This document shows positions 45,901 to 53,368 of a DNA stretch of 64,000 nt, in pieces. Numbering within the stretch: position 1 is the first letter of the stretch; each line of letters opens with the position of its first letter. The translations under genes and the position numbers were made by a program. Origin of the DNA: Sphingobacterium oryzagri (lineage in GTDB: Bacteria > Bacteroidota > Bacteroidia > Sphingobacteriales > Sphingobacteriaceae); contig NZ_CP117880.1 of NCBI RefSeq assembly GCF_028736175.1, positions 1,984,001 to 2,048,000 on the forward strand. The letters run 5' to 3'. The notes below the pieces were generated by a model. That model saw only the letters and a program-made list of their open reading frames with translations. It was not told the DNA's origin and made no database searches.

Positions 45901-48666
45901 ATCGAGTAAATCCGGGTTTACGCTTTTACTTTTCAATATGTCAAAGACGCGTTCATAGATGTCGATGGCGTTGATATCAATATCGTAGGTTAAGCAGATG
46001 TCTTTACTTTCCGCGTTGGATTGCACATATTGCGTGATAGCAGTTGTCAATCTTTCCTTGTGATCGAATTGATGATTAAAAATCACCACCGATCGTAGTG
46101 GATGCTCAGCCGGCATGCCTATTTTTTTCGCTATCGCGGCCAGATTGGTTACCCAGTCATTCCAGATATTCCATTCGTTTACAGCGATATCTTCTACAGC
46201 AAAATTAAGCTGTAAATCTGCCCGATACACGATGCCGTACTGTTCGAGAAAAGAAATACTGTCGTATAAACTCCAGCCAATAGGAATACGATGGTGCAGC
46301 TGCTCGACGTAGCTGCTCAATACCCTTTTTCGCTCATCAAGTCGACTGGCTTCTTGCTGAAAATCGACGGTAAGCTGATATTTCGGAAGCGATAGTGTTT
46401 GCTCAAACTGTGATAATACATCCGATTTTTTAGATTTGTTGGAATGTAATTCCAGACAGAAAGGGCCGATACCAATCTTTTCTAATCGATTTTGGACGAC
46501 TTCTAGTGCTGCTTTTTTTGCGGCGACAAACAAAACTTTTTTGTCATTGGCCAGCGCGTCCGCAATAATATTGGTGATAGTTTGCGATTTACCCGTGCCC
46601 GGAGGACCATGTAGAATAAAGGTTTTGTTCGCATTGGCATTTTTTACCGCGTTGAGCTGCGAGTTGTCCGTCGCGATGGGCAGCGTTAGTGCTGCTGCAG
46701 ATAATTCCTCGAGTTCCCGGTCTGATCCTTCTACACTTTCAAGCTGCTCGGAGAGTTGGCCGCTGATTAAGCTTTTAACGATGGAGCTTTTTTGAATTTC
46801 TTCAGAAAATTTGGAAATGTCTTGCCACAAGATCAACTTGTTGAACGAGAATATTCCGAGTACAAACTGTTCGAGAATATCCCAGCCCTCGAGATTGAGT
46901 ATGGCGTTTCGCATCAATGCAAGCACTTTGGCTACATCTACGCCTGACTCATCCATCGGGAGGGTTTCTAAACTATTTAGTTTAAGCCGAAATTCCTGCT
47001 TCAGGTATTCGAGTAGCGTGATGTTGATCATCGTTTCTTCTTCCCGACTACGCAGGTTGAATTTTGAATTGACCGACCGTCGGGAGAGTTCGACCGGAAC
47101 AAGTAGGATAGGAGCGAGACGTGGCGTATCTTTATTTTTAGGATCGTACCATTTAAGTAGTCCAACGCCAAGATAGAGTGTGCTTTTACCATTTTCTTCC
47201 TCAGCAAGTTTGGCGCTACGATATAAATTGGTCAAAATGCTGTCCAAAACATCTTCTTGATAATAGGTCAACAATCGATTGTAGTCAAATTCTTCGTCAG
47301 AGAGTTTAAACAAAGGTAAGCTATGATGTATAGGCGGTTCATATACCGTATACTTCCGTGTTCGCGGCAAATTATTATTCGGTTGTATCGTATACGATTT
47401 TCCCTCGGCTAGCGCATCTTCCAATTTGGCTATTTCAATATCCACCAACTGCAGCATACTTTTTGTAAAACGCACGTTCAGTAGATTGTTTCGAAGGGAA
47501 AGATCGAGTAACTTCCGTTCCCAAAGTTTGGTTTTTGTCAGGTTTGTAAAATCCGTCAATTCCAAATCGTCGTATTGCGCTCCAATATCAAAATCGTCAT
47601 CGAGACTGTAAGCAGCGTCCGTCTCTTCGTTGATAAAGCCTCGCATTTCCAGTTGCTCTTGCGACAACGTGGGGAGCGGCGAGATGCCATGTGCGCGGAT
47701 ATTTTTAATATCCATCGATAAGAGAAAGTTGTTTTCCTGAAACAATTGAGCTTCGGCGATTTCCATGGCCTGCGTAAATGAGATAGCATTGCCTTTGCAC
47801 AGCGAAGTCGTTTCGATCAGGGCTATTTCCTTGTTTCCTTTGGCTATACGTTTTGATATCGCAGTTTGGTCAACATTGATCATGCTGTCCATACGTTTAT
47901 CCGCTAACCAAACACCTACAAAAGCATACCCTTGAGCAATTATCAATAACGGATGTAAATCGATAGCTTCCAGGCAGGAGGCAAATAGCAAGGAGATATC
48001 GATGCAATTTCCAAATTTATTGGCGATAACCTTGTCTAATAAGCGAATTCGTTGTCCTTGTTTCTCAAAAGACGGGGGCATCGCACTATAGATCAATTCC
48101 AAGCTTTGGATTGCTTTATAGATGGCAGATACCATTTGCAAAACGCGTTCCTTGCTGTTACCCTGATATCCTTCAAATGCAGTCTTCAATCCGCTCATTT
48201 GCAGGATATCAATCGCTTTGGTTTTTACATCATAAATTGCAGGGTGATTGGATAACACATAACTTGCCAACAATTGCGGAAATGCTTGCAATCCACCGAA
48301 ATAATCCATCGGCAGGATTTGCAGTTGCCACTGCTCGGTTGCTAGCGTATTTCCGCTTGCGTCTACAACGGTTACGGCAATAGTATCAATATCTTTTTCC
48401 GTTAGCGCGCGCAGAAAAGGTAGATTGTAATGGAAGTCAAAACGCTCCAGTACAACTGTTTTCCCCGCTCGAAGCTCATCGATAAAAAAACGATAAGGTT
48501 CAAACAGACCGATGGAAGATTGTATTTGCAGTTCGACCGATACTATATCTTGGGTTACTTCGTTCAAAACAATCTGATCTAAAAAGGAATAGCTATTTAA
48601 GCAAAAGGTATAATTGAAATACGTGTGATGATTGCTGGAAAGCTGAAGCAAAGCAGTTGAAGACAT
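42943..48666 (-). CDS. Giant DUF4011-type helicase-nuclease with transglutaminase-like domain
   Basis: 1907-residue single-gene protein. Residues about 1-330 hold a transglutaminase-like domain (FGNCIDISLLFASCLEAIDL, Cys near 221), then GYAFVGVWLADK near 247. DUF4011 follows with KLWERKLLDLSLRNNLLNVR (about 385). An SF1 helicase has Walker A LHGPPGTGKSQT near 685, Walker B VIFDEASQLPTSEA near 1290, VGDPKQMPPTSFF and a C-terminal VTRARYEMKIF. A Vsr-like PD-(D/E)xK nuclease (YKIDIGILHPENEHQYVLGI, VDGENYF) lies near 1600-1640, and a DUF3320-like tail ends it. Homologues are frequent in defence islands. It stands alone, convergent with the TPR gene. Antiphage function is inference. Confidence 0.88.
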   Translation of the reverse strand: MSSTALLQLSSNHHTYFNYTFCLNSYSFLDQIVLNEVTQDIVSVELQIQSSIGLFEPYRFFIDELRAGKTVVLERFDFHYNLPFLRALTEKDIDTIAVTVVDASGNTLATEQWQLQILPMDYFGGLQAFPQLLASYVLSNHPAIYDVKTKAIDILQMSGLKTAFEGYQGNSKERVLQMVSAIYKAIQSLELIYSAMPPSFEKQGQRIRLLDKVIANKFGNCIDISLLFASCLEAIDLHPLLIIAQGYAFVGVWLADKRMDSMINVDQTAISKRIAKGNKEIALIETTSLCKGNAISFTQAMEIAEAQLFQENNFLLSMDIKNIRAHGISPLPTLSQEQLEMRGFINEETDAAYSLDDDFDIGAQYDDLELTDFTNLTKTKLWERKLLDLSLRNNLLNVRFTKSMLQLVDIEIAKLEDALAEGKSYTIQPNNNLPRTRKYTVYEPPIHHSLPLFKLSDEEFDYNRLLTYYQEDVLDSILTNLYRSAKLAEEENGKSTLYLGVGLLKWYDPKNKDTPRLAPILLVPVELSRRSVNSKFNLRSREEETMINITLLEYLKQEFRLKLNSLETLPMDESGVDVAKVLALMRNAILNLEGWDILEQFVLGIFSFNKLILWQDISKFSEEIQKSSIVKSLISGQLSEQLESVEGSDRELEELSAAALTLPIATDNSQLNAVKNANANKTFILHGPPGTGKSQTITNIIADALANDKKVLFVAAKKAALEVVQNRLEKIGIGPFCLELHSNKSKKSDVLSQFEQTLSLPKYQLTVDFQQEASRLDERKRVLSSYVEQLHHRIPIGWSLYDSISFLEQYGIVYRADLQLNFAVEDIAVNEWNIWNDWVTNLAAIAKKIGMPAEHPLRSVVIFNHQFDHKERLTTAITQYVQSNAESKDICLTYDIDINAIDIYERVFDILKSKSVNPDLLDFYYQEDQQKSLHDWLHLHSKKSELETSILNAYNRSIFKLDVSTLSLQWNRAMNTWFLPKWLQQRKIKNKVQAYAKHRLSDPVVISKLFTDLEEIEHINQQLTRSVFSRMERLSHQYATVDAIDVQRINNDLKTVKDIDLLLQKVPSIQPQRWIEKNIIAQNISKNINQIIATLQLLQQATLALQEYTPIIPKKEELQGILSHMDTLELWINYNFYLRKGQELTLDWFLAFMQVGKVDHNDLQFEFEKIMHLNHFIQRMNDSSVLHSFDADVYNSNIEQYKKLHAEFTTLSRQQLIMKLRAKIPNFSQEAAQSSEVGILQKAIRSKGRGLSLRKLFDQIPTLIPRLKPCMLMSPISVAQYFDVSEDHFDLVIFDEASQLPTSEAISALARAKQAIIVGDPKQMPPTSFFASQKSDEDHYDLEDLESILEDCLALSIPSNYLLRHYRSKHESLISFSNKNFYDNKLLTFPSPDDRSRKVTFRYIDGFYDKGKTRTNLNEAQAIVNYIAAHLNSDHKKSIGVVTFSQTQQSLIEDLLQNLYQQQPALEGLANQEEEPIFIKNLENVQGDERDIILFSIGYGPDEEGKVSMNFGPLNRDGGWRRLNVAVTRARYEMKIFSSLKADQIDLNRTKSEGVKGLKEFLNFAEKGIFLGNSSQPSERRLSLVHQLAIALEKEDLKVSTHIGTSNYKIDIGILHPENEHQYVLGILVDGENYFNIHTTNDRELLAPGVLQVLGWNIFRIWTIDWIKNKEKIIREVKEAVNRVLQDDKNISAESDYVEIAPVRDAVSNIVVIKDNLLQDNMKAYEEVRLNPVPFANSESIYFAENRSKIQRQMLEIIAKESPISKNLLFRKIKALWNTARAGAKLQQHLNDLINQLTNIKQTEAHDIFFWAENTKPEQVDFYRDNSVIKRDIYDISTEELQFVVTQLLQTNLSLDKMELLRLVARAFGFQKVGTQVEAVIDSVLNNMEKKGLIANVLGRIGLAEVK

Positions 48667-49044
48667 GGAGATAGCGTTTGTTTTCTTTCTAAATTTAACG
48701 ATAATGTTTAAATATTAGAAATACGGATTCCCCTAATTTTTTTGTCGGTTCGATTAAATCGACGGATGGCGCTTGGGGAGAGTCAGCAAGGTAAATATGG
48801 GTGTTGTTTCCCAAGCTAAGAATTCTATTTAAAACCGTAGCTACCGAAAGTGTCCTGAATTTTGTGTGTTTTTTGAGCAATGCTTAATTGCCGTGTTGTT
48901 AAACTATAATTTTAATTTGTGTATTTTTTTAACTTTGTATGCGAAGGTGATTTCTTTAAAGTTTTTACGCTGTTCTGTTATATCGGCTTTAGATCGCTTA
49001 CAAGAGGCAGTATAAATAAATTAACTATCCAAACGTCGTGTAAT
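48667..49044. other. Divergent intergenic region with a -7-like box
   Basis: 378 bp between the helicase gene (minus) and the hydrolase gene (plus). A TAACTTTG box at 48930-48937 fits the TAnnTTTG element and would give a 5' leader of about 100 nt for the hydrolase gene; no matching -33 box is clear. No small gene is supported. Confidence 0.5.
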
Positions 49045-50040
49045 ATGCAATATAAAATCAAGTCGCTAATTTTAACCACATTATTAGTTTTTTGTTTACA
49101 ATGTTCCGTAGCGCAAGATGTTATCATCGTGGATTCGGTCAGGGTCGAACTATCTACTATAGTAACGGATAGTTTGGACTCCATAAACTATGCCTATGTG
49201 GAAAGTGCTAAACCGTCTAACAAAACACTGGTTTTTATTCAAGGATCAGGTTCTATTCCGTTGTTTTGTAAAACTGAAAATACGATAATTCCCATGTTGC
49301 CTTTGGAGTTAACTAAGATTGTCAAAAAATGGAATTTAAATCTAGTGCTGGTAGCGCCGCCTGGCGTCGAGTGTGTAGAAGATAGCTTAATTCTTGATCA
49401 AAACTATTATAAAACAGATGTCAACGGCTGGCCAATCATGAAATACCGTCAGGGCAACCGTCTGGATTTATACGTAAAAAGATACTTATCCGTGCTTGAT
49501 CATCTTTCCGAATCCAATTCGAATAGGGAGTTTTATGTATTTGGACATTCGCAGGGGAGCAGGGTTGCAGCAGTTCTTGCTAATCAAAATTCAACGATTA
49601 AAAAGATCGCACTTGCGTCTGTTAATCCAATCAGCAGAAGTCATGAGGCAATATCAAAAATCAGATTACAGCACTTGTCGGGAGAAGTTACCTTTGAAAA
49701 GTCTCAAGCTTTGATCGAAAAAGAATACAAGAGAATGCGGGTTTTAAATAGAAAAGAGAACAAAAATCTAGAGGAATTATCCGAACTCTCTTATACCTAT
49801 CCATCGCTTTTAGAGCATATTTTAATATTAAATCAGCCGTTGAGGTTTATTTACGGTAGTCATGACTTAGGTACGGTTATGGAAGCTGATAAAATCATGC
49901 TTAGTTTTATCGAGAAAGGTAAATCTAATTTATCCACGAAGGTGTATAATAATATGGAACATAATTTTTACGAGGGTGATAAGTATAATTGGGATCAGGT
50001 GTTTGAAGATACAATTAACTGGTTTTTTAATGAAAATTAG
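49045..50040 (+). CDS. Alpha/beta hydrolase, exported
   Basis: 331 residues. The frame extends upstream to 48919, but ATG at 49045 starts a proper signal peptide (YKIKSLILTTLLVFCLQCSV, cleavage after VAQ) and is preferred. The nucleophile elbow is GHSQGS, the acid probably in YGSHDLGT and the histidine in NNMEHNFYEG. Residues LVFIQGSGSIP form the oxyanion loop. Serine hydrolase acting in the periplasm, with unknown substrate. Closed by the hairpin at 50148-50183. Confidence 0.85.
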   Translation: MQYKIKSLILTTLLVFCLQCSVAQDVIIVDSVRVELSTIVTDSLDSINYAYVESAKPSNKTLVFIQGSGSIPLFCKTENTIIPMLPLELTKIVKKWNLNLVLVAPPGVECVEDSLILDQNYYKTDVNGWPIMKYRQGNRLDLYVKRYLSVLDHLSESNSNREFYVFGHSQGSRVAAVLANQNSTIKKIALASVNPISRSHEAISKIRLQHLSGEVTFEKSQALIEKEYKRMRVLNRKENKNLEELSELSYTYPSLLEHILILNQPLRFIYGSHDLGTVMEADKIMLSFIEKGKSNLSTKVYNNMEHNFYEGDKYNWDQVFEDTINWFFNEN

Positions 50041-50147
50041 GTCTTATTATTCATTCTTTAAGTATATAATTGCCATCTCGTTTCTTACCATTTTTAATGG
50101 CAATAACAAAATTTTAAGCGCATAACGTCGCTAAGATCGCCGGTCAA

Positions 50148-50183
50148 AAGTTTAGCAGCTCGTAATACGAAGCTGCTAAACTT
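50148..50183. terminator. Bidirectional terminator between hydrolase and PfpI genes
   Basis: Perfect 13-bp stem aagtttagcagct / agctgctaaactt with a 10-nt loop, located between convergent genes. Confidence 0.8.
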
Positions 50184-50309
50184 ATTTGTCGAGCTTATTT
50201 CGGCAGTGCTAGCGCTCGCTGTTTTTAATTGTCTTTGGTGCTAAAGTGGGAGGCAGTACCCATTCCATCAGCTCTACCCAAAATAGAACTTGCGTAAGCT
50301 TCTACTTTA

Positions 50310-51017
50310 TTATTTCGAAGATAATTCGCGAAGAAGCGTCAATAAAGCTTTGGCTGTTTCTTCCGACGAACCAGGGTTCTGTCCGGTGATCAAGTTCCCG
50401 TCTTGTACCACGTAACTTTTCCAGTCTTCACATTTGCTATATTTTCCGCCCAGATTTTGCAACTCGTCTTCAACCAAATATGGCACGACCTGCGTTAATT
50501 CAACCGCTTCTTCCTCCGTATTGGAAAATCCAGTTACCTTTTTGCCTGCAACGAATGCCGTGCCATCCGCATTTTTCACATAGCGAAGTACGCCAGGCGC
50601 ATGACACACAGCCGCTACAGGCTTGCCATCTTGCCAAAAATGCTCGATAAGCTCGATAGAATGACGGTCATTGGTCAGGTCCCAAAGCGGCCCGTGTCCA
50701 CCTGGATAAAATACCGCGTCGTAATCAGCGACATTTACCGTACTTAATTTCACGGTCTGCGCTAATTTTGCTTGTAATTCAGCATCCGAATCGAAACGTT
50801 TGGTCGCGTCTGTTTGAAAATCAGGTAATGCACTTTTCGGATCTATTGGCGGTTGGCCGCCCTTCGGTGAGGCGATCGTTACAGACACTCCCGAATCAGC
50901 CATCACGTAATATGGTGCAGCAAACTCTTCTATCCAAAATCCAGTTTTTAAACCAGTTTCACCCAATTCATCATGTGAAGTAAGTACAAAAAGTACGTTA
51001 AAAGTTTCATTTTTCAT
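50310..51017 (-). CDS. DJ-1/PfpI family protein (Hsp31-like, long form)
   Basis: Type 1 glutamine amidotransferase-like protein of 235 residues. The elbow is AAVCHAPG with Cys138; an acidic residue in FYPGGHGPLWDL and an N-terminal FWIEEFAAPYY segment mark the Hsp31/glyoxalase III-like subgroup. Homologues detoxify glyoxals or act in stress. Upstream lie two CRP-type palindromes (51073-51086, 51110-51123) and then the end of a Crp/Fnr gene, so it is probably under that regulator. Cytoplasmic. Confidence 0.92.
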   Translation of the reverse strand: MKNETFNVLFVLTSHDELGETGLKTGFWIEEFAAPYYVMADSGVSVTIASPKGGQPPIDPKSALPDFQTDATKRFDSDAELQAKLAQTVKLSTVNVADYDAVFYPGGHGPLWDLTNDRHSIELIEHFWQDGKPVAAVCHAPGVLRYVKNADGTAFVAGKKVTGFSNTEEEAVELTQVVPYLVEDELQNLGGKYSKCEDWKSYVVQDGNLITGQNPGSSEETAKALLTLLRELSSK

Positions 51018-51072
51018 TTTTCTTTAATTTTGATGATATCACAAATTTGCGAATAACTGACGCCAATTATAG

Positions 51073-51086
51073 GTGATCTAGATCAC
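51073..51086. promoter_or_regulatory. CRP/FNR-type operator, proximal
   Basis: GTGATCTAGATCAC, a perfect 14-bp palindrome of the TGTGA-N6-TCACA class, centred about 62 bp upstream of the PfpI-family start at 51017. Confidence 0.78.
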
Positions 51087-51109
51087 ATTCGTTTTGTCGT
51101 GCTATTTTT

Positions 51110-51123
51110 GTGATCCAGATCAC
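51110..51123. promoter_or_regulatory. CRP/FNR-type operator, distal
   Basis: GTGATCCAGATCAC, same half sites with one central mismatch, centred 37 bp from the proximal site and 5 nt beyond the stop of the Crp/Fnr gene. Confidence 0.75.
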
Positions 51124-51127
51124 GTAA

Positions 51128-51700
51128 CTAGACACGTTGGAATCGGCTAAGCGTTTCTCGTGATACACCGAGGTATGCTGCGATAAGATGTTTAGGTACC
51201 AAATTATATAATGCAGGATATTGATACATGAGTTCTTCGTATCGACTTTGCGCATCATCGTTCAACAGCGATAATATGCGTTTTTGAAGGCTAACATATC
51301 CTCCGTTTGATCGCCACCGGAAAAAACGCTCCACATGATGTAGTTCTGTGCATATCTTTTCCCGGTCTTTATCGGCAAGACACAAAACTTCGGCATCGCT
51401 TACACAGTTTACATTAACGGTGGCCCGTTCATTTTTGTATAAAGCCTGATAGTCAGACGCCCACCAGGTTGTCATCGCAAACTGTAAGATATGCATCTTT
51501 TGCGCATCGTTAACCACATAAGTGGAGAGACAACCGCTAAGCACAAAATATTCATTCTCGACGATATCACCAATTTGAATGAGCTGCTCTTTCTTTTTAA
51601 AAGACAGGGGTTTAAAGTGAGCGAATATGTAGTCAAATTCCGCGTCTGAAAGCGAAACTTGCTGTTCCATATGTTTTCGCAAGATATCTTTGCCGTTCAT
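51128..51700 (-). CDS. Crp/Fnr family transcriptional regulator
   Basis: 190 residues. Cyclic-nucleotide-like beta-roll at about 20-115 (FKKKEQLIQIGDIVENEYFV, LQFAMTTWWASD), a dimer helix, and a C-terminal helix-turn-helix ending VPKHLIAAYLGVSRETLSRF. There is no iron-sulfur cysteine cluster of FNR type. The distal palindrome lies just after its stop and both palindromes precede the next gene, so it probably controls that gene. The ligand is unknown; classic CRP contacts for cAMP are not obvious. Confidence 0.92.
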   Translation of the reverse strand: MNGKDILRKHMEQQVSLSDAEFDYIFAHFKPLSFKKKEQLIQIGDIVENEYFVLSGCLSTYVVNDAQKMHILQFAMTTWWASDYQALYKNERATVNVNCVSDAEVLCLADKDREKICTELHHVERFFRWRSNGGYVSLQKRILSLLNDDAQSRYEELMYQYPALYNLVPKHLIAAYLGVSRETLSRFQRV

Positions 51701-52093
51701 TAATTACTTGATGTTACTTTTGATAGAAAACCTTCCCGTAATCTTATTTTAGTAAATATTAAACAACACTTCCTCGGTTGTTTGGCCATTAAAACGTATA
51801 AAAAAGGGGCGTTCTGTTCCCAAACCAGCGGATAGCAAGGTTTTAGGAATAAAGATAATAATTATCTGGAGTACGATGCGAAGTTATCGTGCTGAAACTT
51901 GTTACTTCAAAAGCCGTTCATTCCGCGGCAGAATGATGCGGCGCTTCTTTAAGCTATGTATGTTTCCACATTTGGCATCGGCATATAGCGCAAGCTTTAT
52001 CGTGTATATAGCTTAGATCCCGTTATTTCTAAAGGTCCGAACAAGCAGTTTTGAGTTTCTGTGTTGAAGTTCTTTTCAACGAAACAAAATACG
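51701..52093. other. Gene-free stretch upstream of the Crp/Fnr gene
   Basis: About 390 bp with no convincing frame on either strand. It should contain the promoter of the Crp/Fnr gene, but I cannot point to a clear -33/-7 pair. Confidence 0.5.
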
Positions 52094-52216
52094 TTATCCC
52101 TTTTTTTTCGATGATGATTGCTTAACGCAATTTGGGACAGTTTTTCCGTCTTTTTTCTTGGTGCCTTCTTTTTTGTATCCAGACCAGCAAGGGTCTTTTT
52201 CTTTTTTATCTGCCAT
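52094..52216 (-). CDS. 40-residue Lys/Cys/Trp-rich small protein
   Basis: Short gene read on the minus strand from ATG at 52216 to TAA at 52094. The product begins ADKKEKDPCWSGYKKEGTKK and ends with PNCVKQSSSKKKG. The pattern CWxGYxxxGxKxKxGKxVPNC is one I recall from small Bacteroidota proteins and from N-termini of some phage structural proteins, possibly Pfam DUF6321. The two cysteines and aromatic residues in a lysine-rich chain suggest a small nucleic-acid or metal binder, but the function is unknown. A longer overlapping frame in another register (51997-52281) is rejected in its favour. Confidence 0.7.
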   Translation of the reverse strand: MADKKEKDPCWSGYKKEGTKKKDGKTVPNCVKQSSSKKKG

Positions 52217-52382
52217 AACTTAATCAAACAATAATGGTGAACCAATCCACACATATTCCGGTCGTTGTTATCAATTACCATATCTTGCCATGCGAAAATG
52301 GTTCCGGACTCTTGGTTAGAACATGTTGACTAGCCATATGGTTCTGTTATATAGAAATATTATTATATTTAAACATTCCAAT

Positions 52383-52533
52383 GAGGCTGTCCAAAAAGCT
52401 AATCGATTAACTTCAAAATGCGTCATTGCGAGGAAGTACGACGAAGCAATCTGCATTTTTATTTGATAAGATTGCGTCGTCGTTGTTCCTCCTTCTCGCC
52501 ATGAGGAAATTTAATCACTTTTTAGACATGTTC
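52383..52533. repeat. REP/MITE-like palindromic element
   Basis: About 150 bp of nested inverted repeats. Outer arms are ctgtccaaaaag (52387-52398) and ctttttagacatg (52518-52530). Inner arms are gtcattgcgagga...cgacgaagcaatc (52422-52451) and gattgcgtcgtcg...ctcgccatgag (52470-52505), around a T-rich centre. No protein is encoded. The inner motif is of the type dispersed many times in bacterial genomes. Confidence 0.75.
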
Positions 52534-52709
52534 ATCAAGACCATTTAAAATCGATTTCACACCGGTTGATCGCCTCATTTTAGACGGTATACCAACAGTT
52601 TGTAACGATTTTTTTGCTAGATAATTCTACATTCTTAATGTAAATTTAACATGCACTGTTCACCCTAACTTGCCCGATTGTGTTAGTTTTGCGTCACTGA
52701 AAAGATATA

Positions 52710-53303
52710 ATGGCAGCGATTACCGTGTTCGATAGATCAAAAATTTTGAAAAAAATTAGGCGGGGCGACCAAGCTAGTTTTGGGCTATTGTATGCTCAGT
52801 ATTTTGATATGTTGGCTGGCGAAATCTTTTTCATCTTAAAAGATCGCACACGCACCGAAGAAGTTATTCAGGATGTATTTTGCAAGATCTGGCGAGACCG
52901 CGATAAACTGGAAACCATTTCAAATTTTGAAGGCTATTTGCGTGTACTCTCGCGCAACGGTGCACTCAACGTACTGAAATCGGATTTGCGCCGACGCAAA
53001 ACCGAACAAAATTATTACCAGGAGCAGGTAAATATGTCTGTCGACTACCATGAAGTTGATCTGCAAAAAGAACATTACCGCTTGCTAGATCTGGCCATTG
53101 AAAAACTACCAGCGCAACAGAAAAAAGTATACCAATTGAGCCGATTTGAACGTATGAAATATGTAGAGATCGCGAAACAGCTTAATCTTTCTAAAGAATC
53201 GGTGAAATCTTATTTAAAAATTGCCACCGTAACCATAAAAAAGCATTTAGCCTACCACAAAGATTCCATAGTTTGCTTTATTTTTATTTTTCATAGTTTT
53301 TAA
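52710..53303 (+). CDS. ECF RNA polymerase sigma factor
   Basis: Sigma-70 family, ECF type, 197 residues. Region 2 includes QASFGLLYAQYFDMLAGEIF and EEVIQDVFCKIWRDRDKLE; region 4 includes LPAQQKKVYQLSRFERMKY and the recognition helix LNLSKESVKSYLKIA. It is paired with the FecR anti-sigma gene 65 nt downstream and drives the SusC/SusD operon in the usual Bacteroidota scheme. A TAGTTTTG box at 52684-52691 may be its own -7 element. Confidence 0.94.
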   Translation: MAAITVFDRSKILKKIRRGDQASFGLLYAQYFDMLAGEIFFILKDRTRTEEVIQDVFCKIWRDRDKLETISNFEGYLRVLSRNGALNVLKSDLRRRKTEQNYYQEQVNMSVDYHEVDLQKEHYRLLDLAIEKLPAQQKKVYQLSRFERMKYVEIAKQLNLSKESVKSYLKIATVTIKKHLAYHKDSIVCFIFIFHSF

Positions 53304-53368
53304 TACCCCCTTTTTTTTTCGGTCGTTGTCATACATCAAAAAAAGACAACATTCAGCTAGGGAGGAAA

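Noticed and set aside
48919..49044. Longer N-terminus for the alpha/beta hydrolase
   Set aside because: The ATG at 49045 begins a normal signal peptide; the extension would bury it 42 residues inside.
51997..52281. 94-codon minus-strand frame
   Set aside because: It overlaps the 40-residue CWSGYK gene in another register; the shorter frame has a proper ATG and a recognisable sequence pattern.
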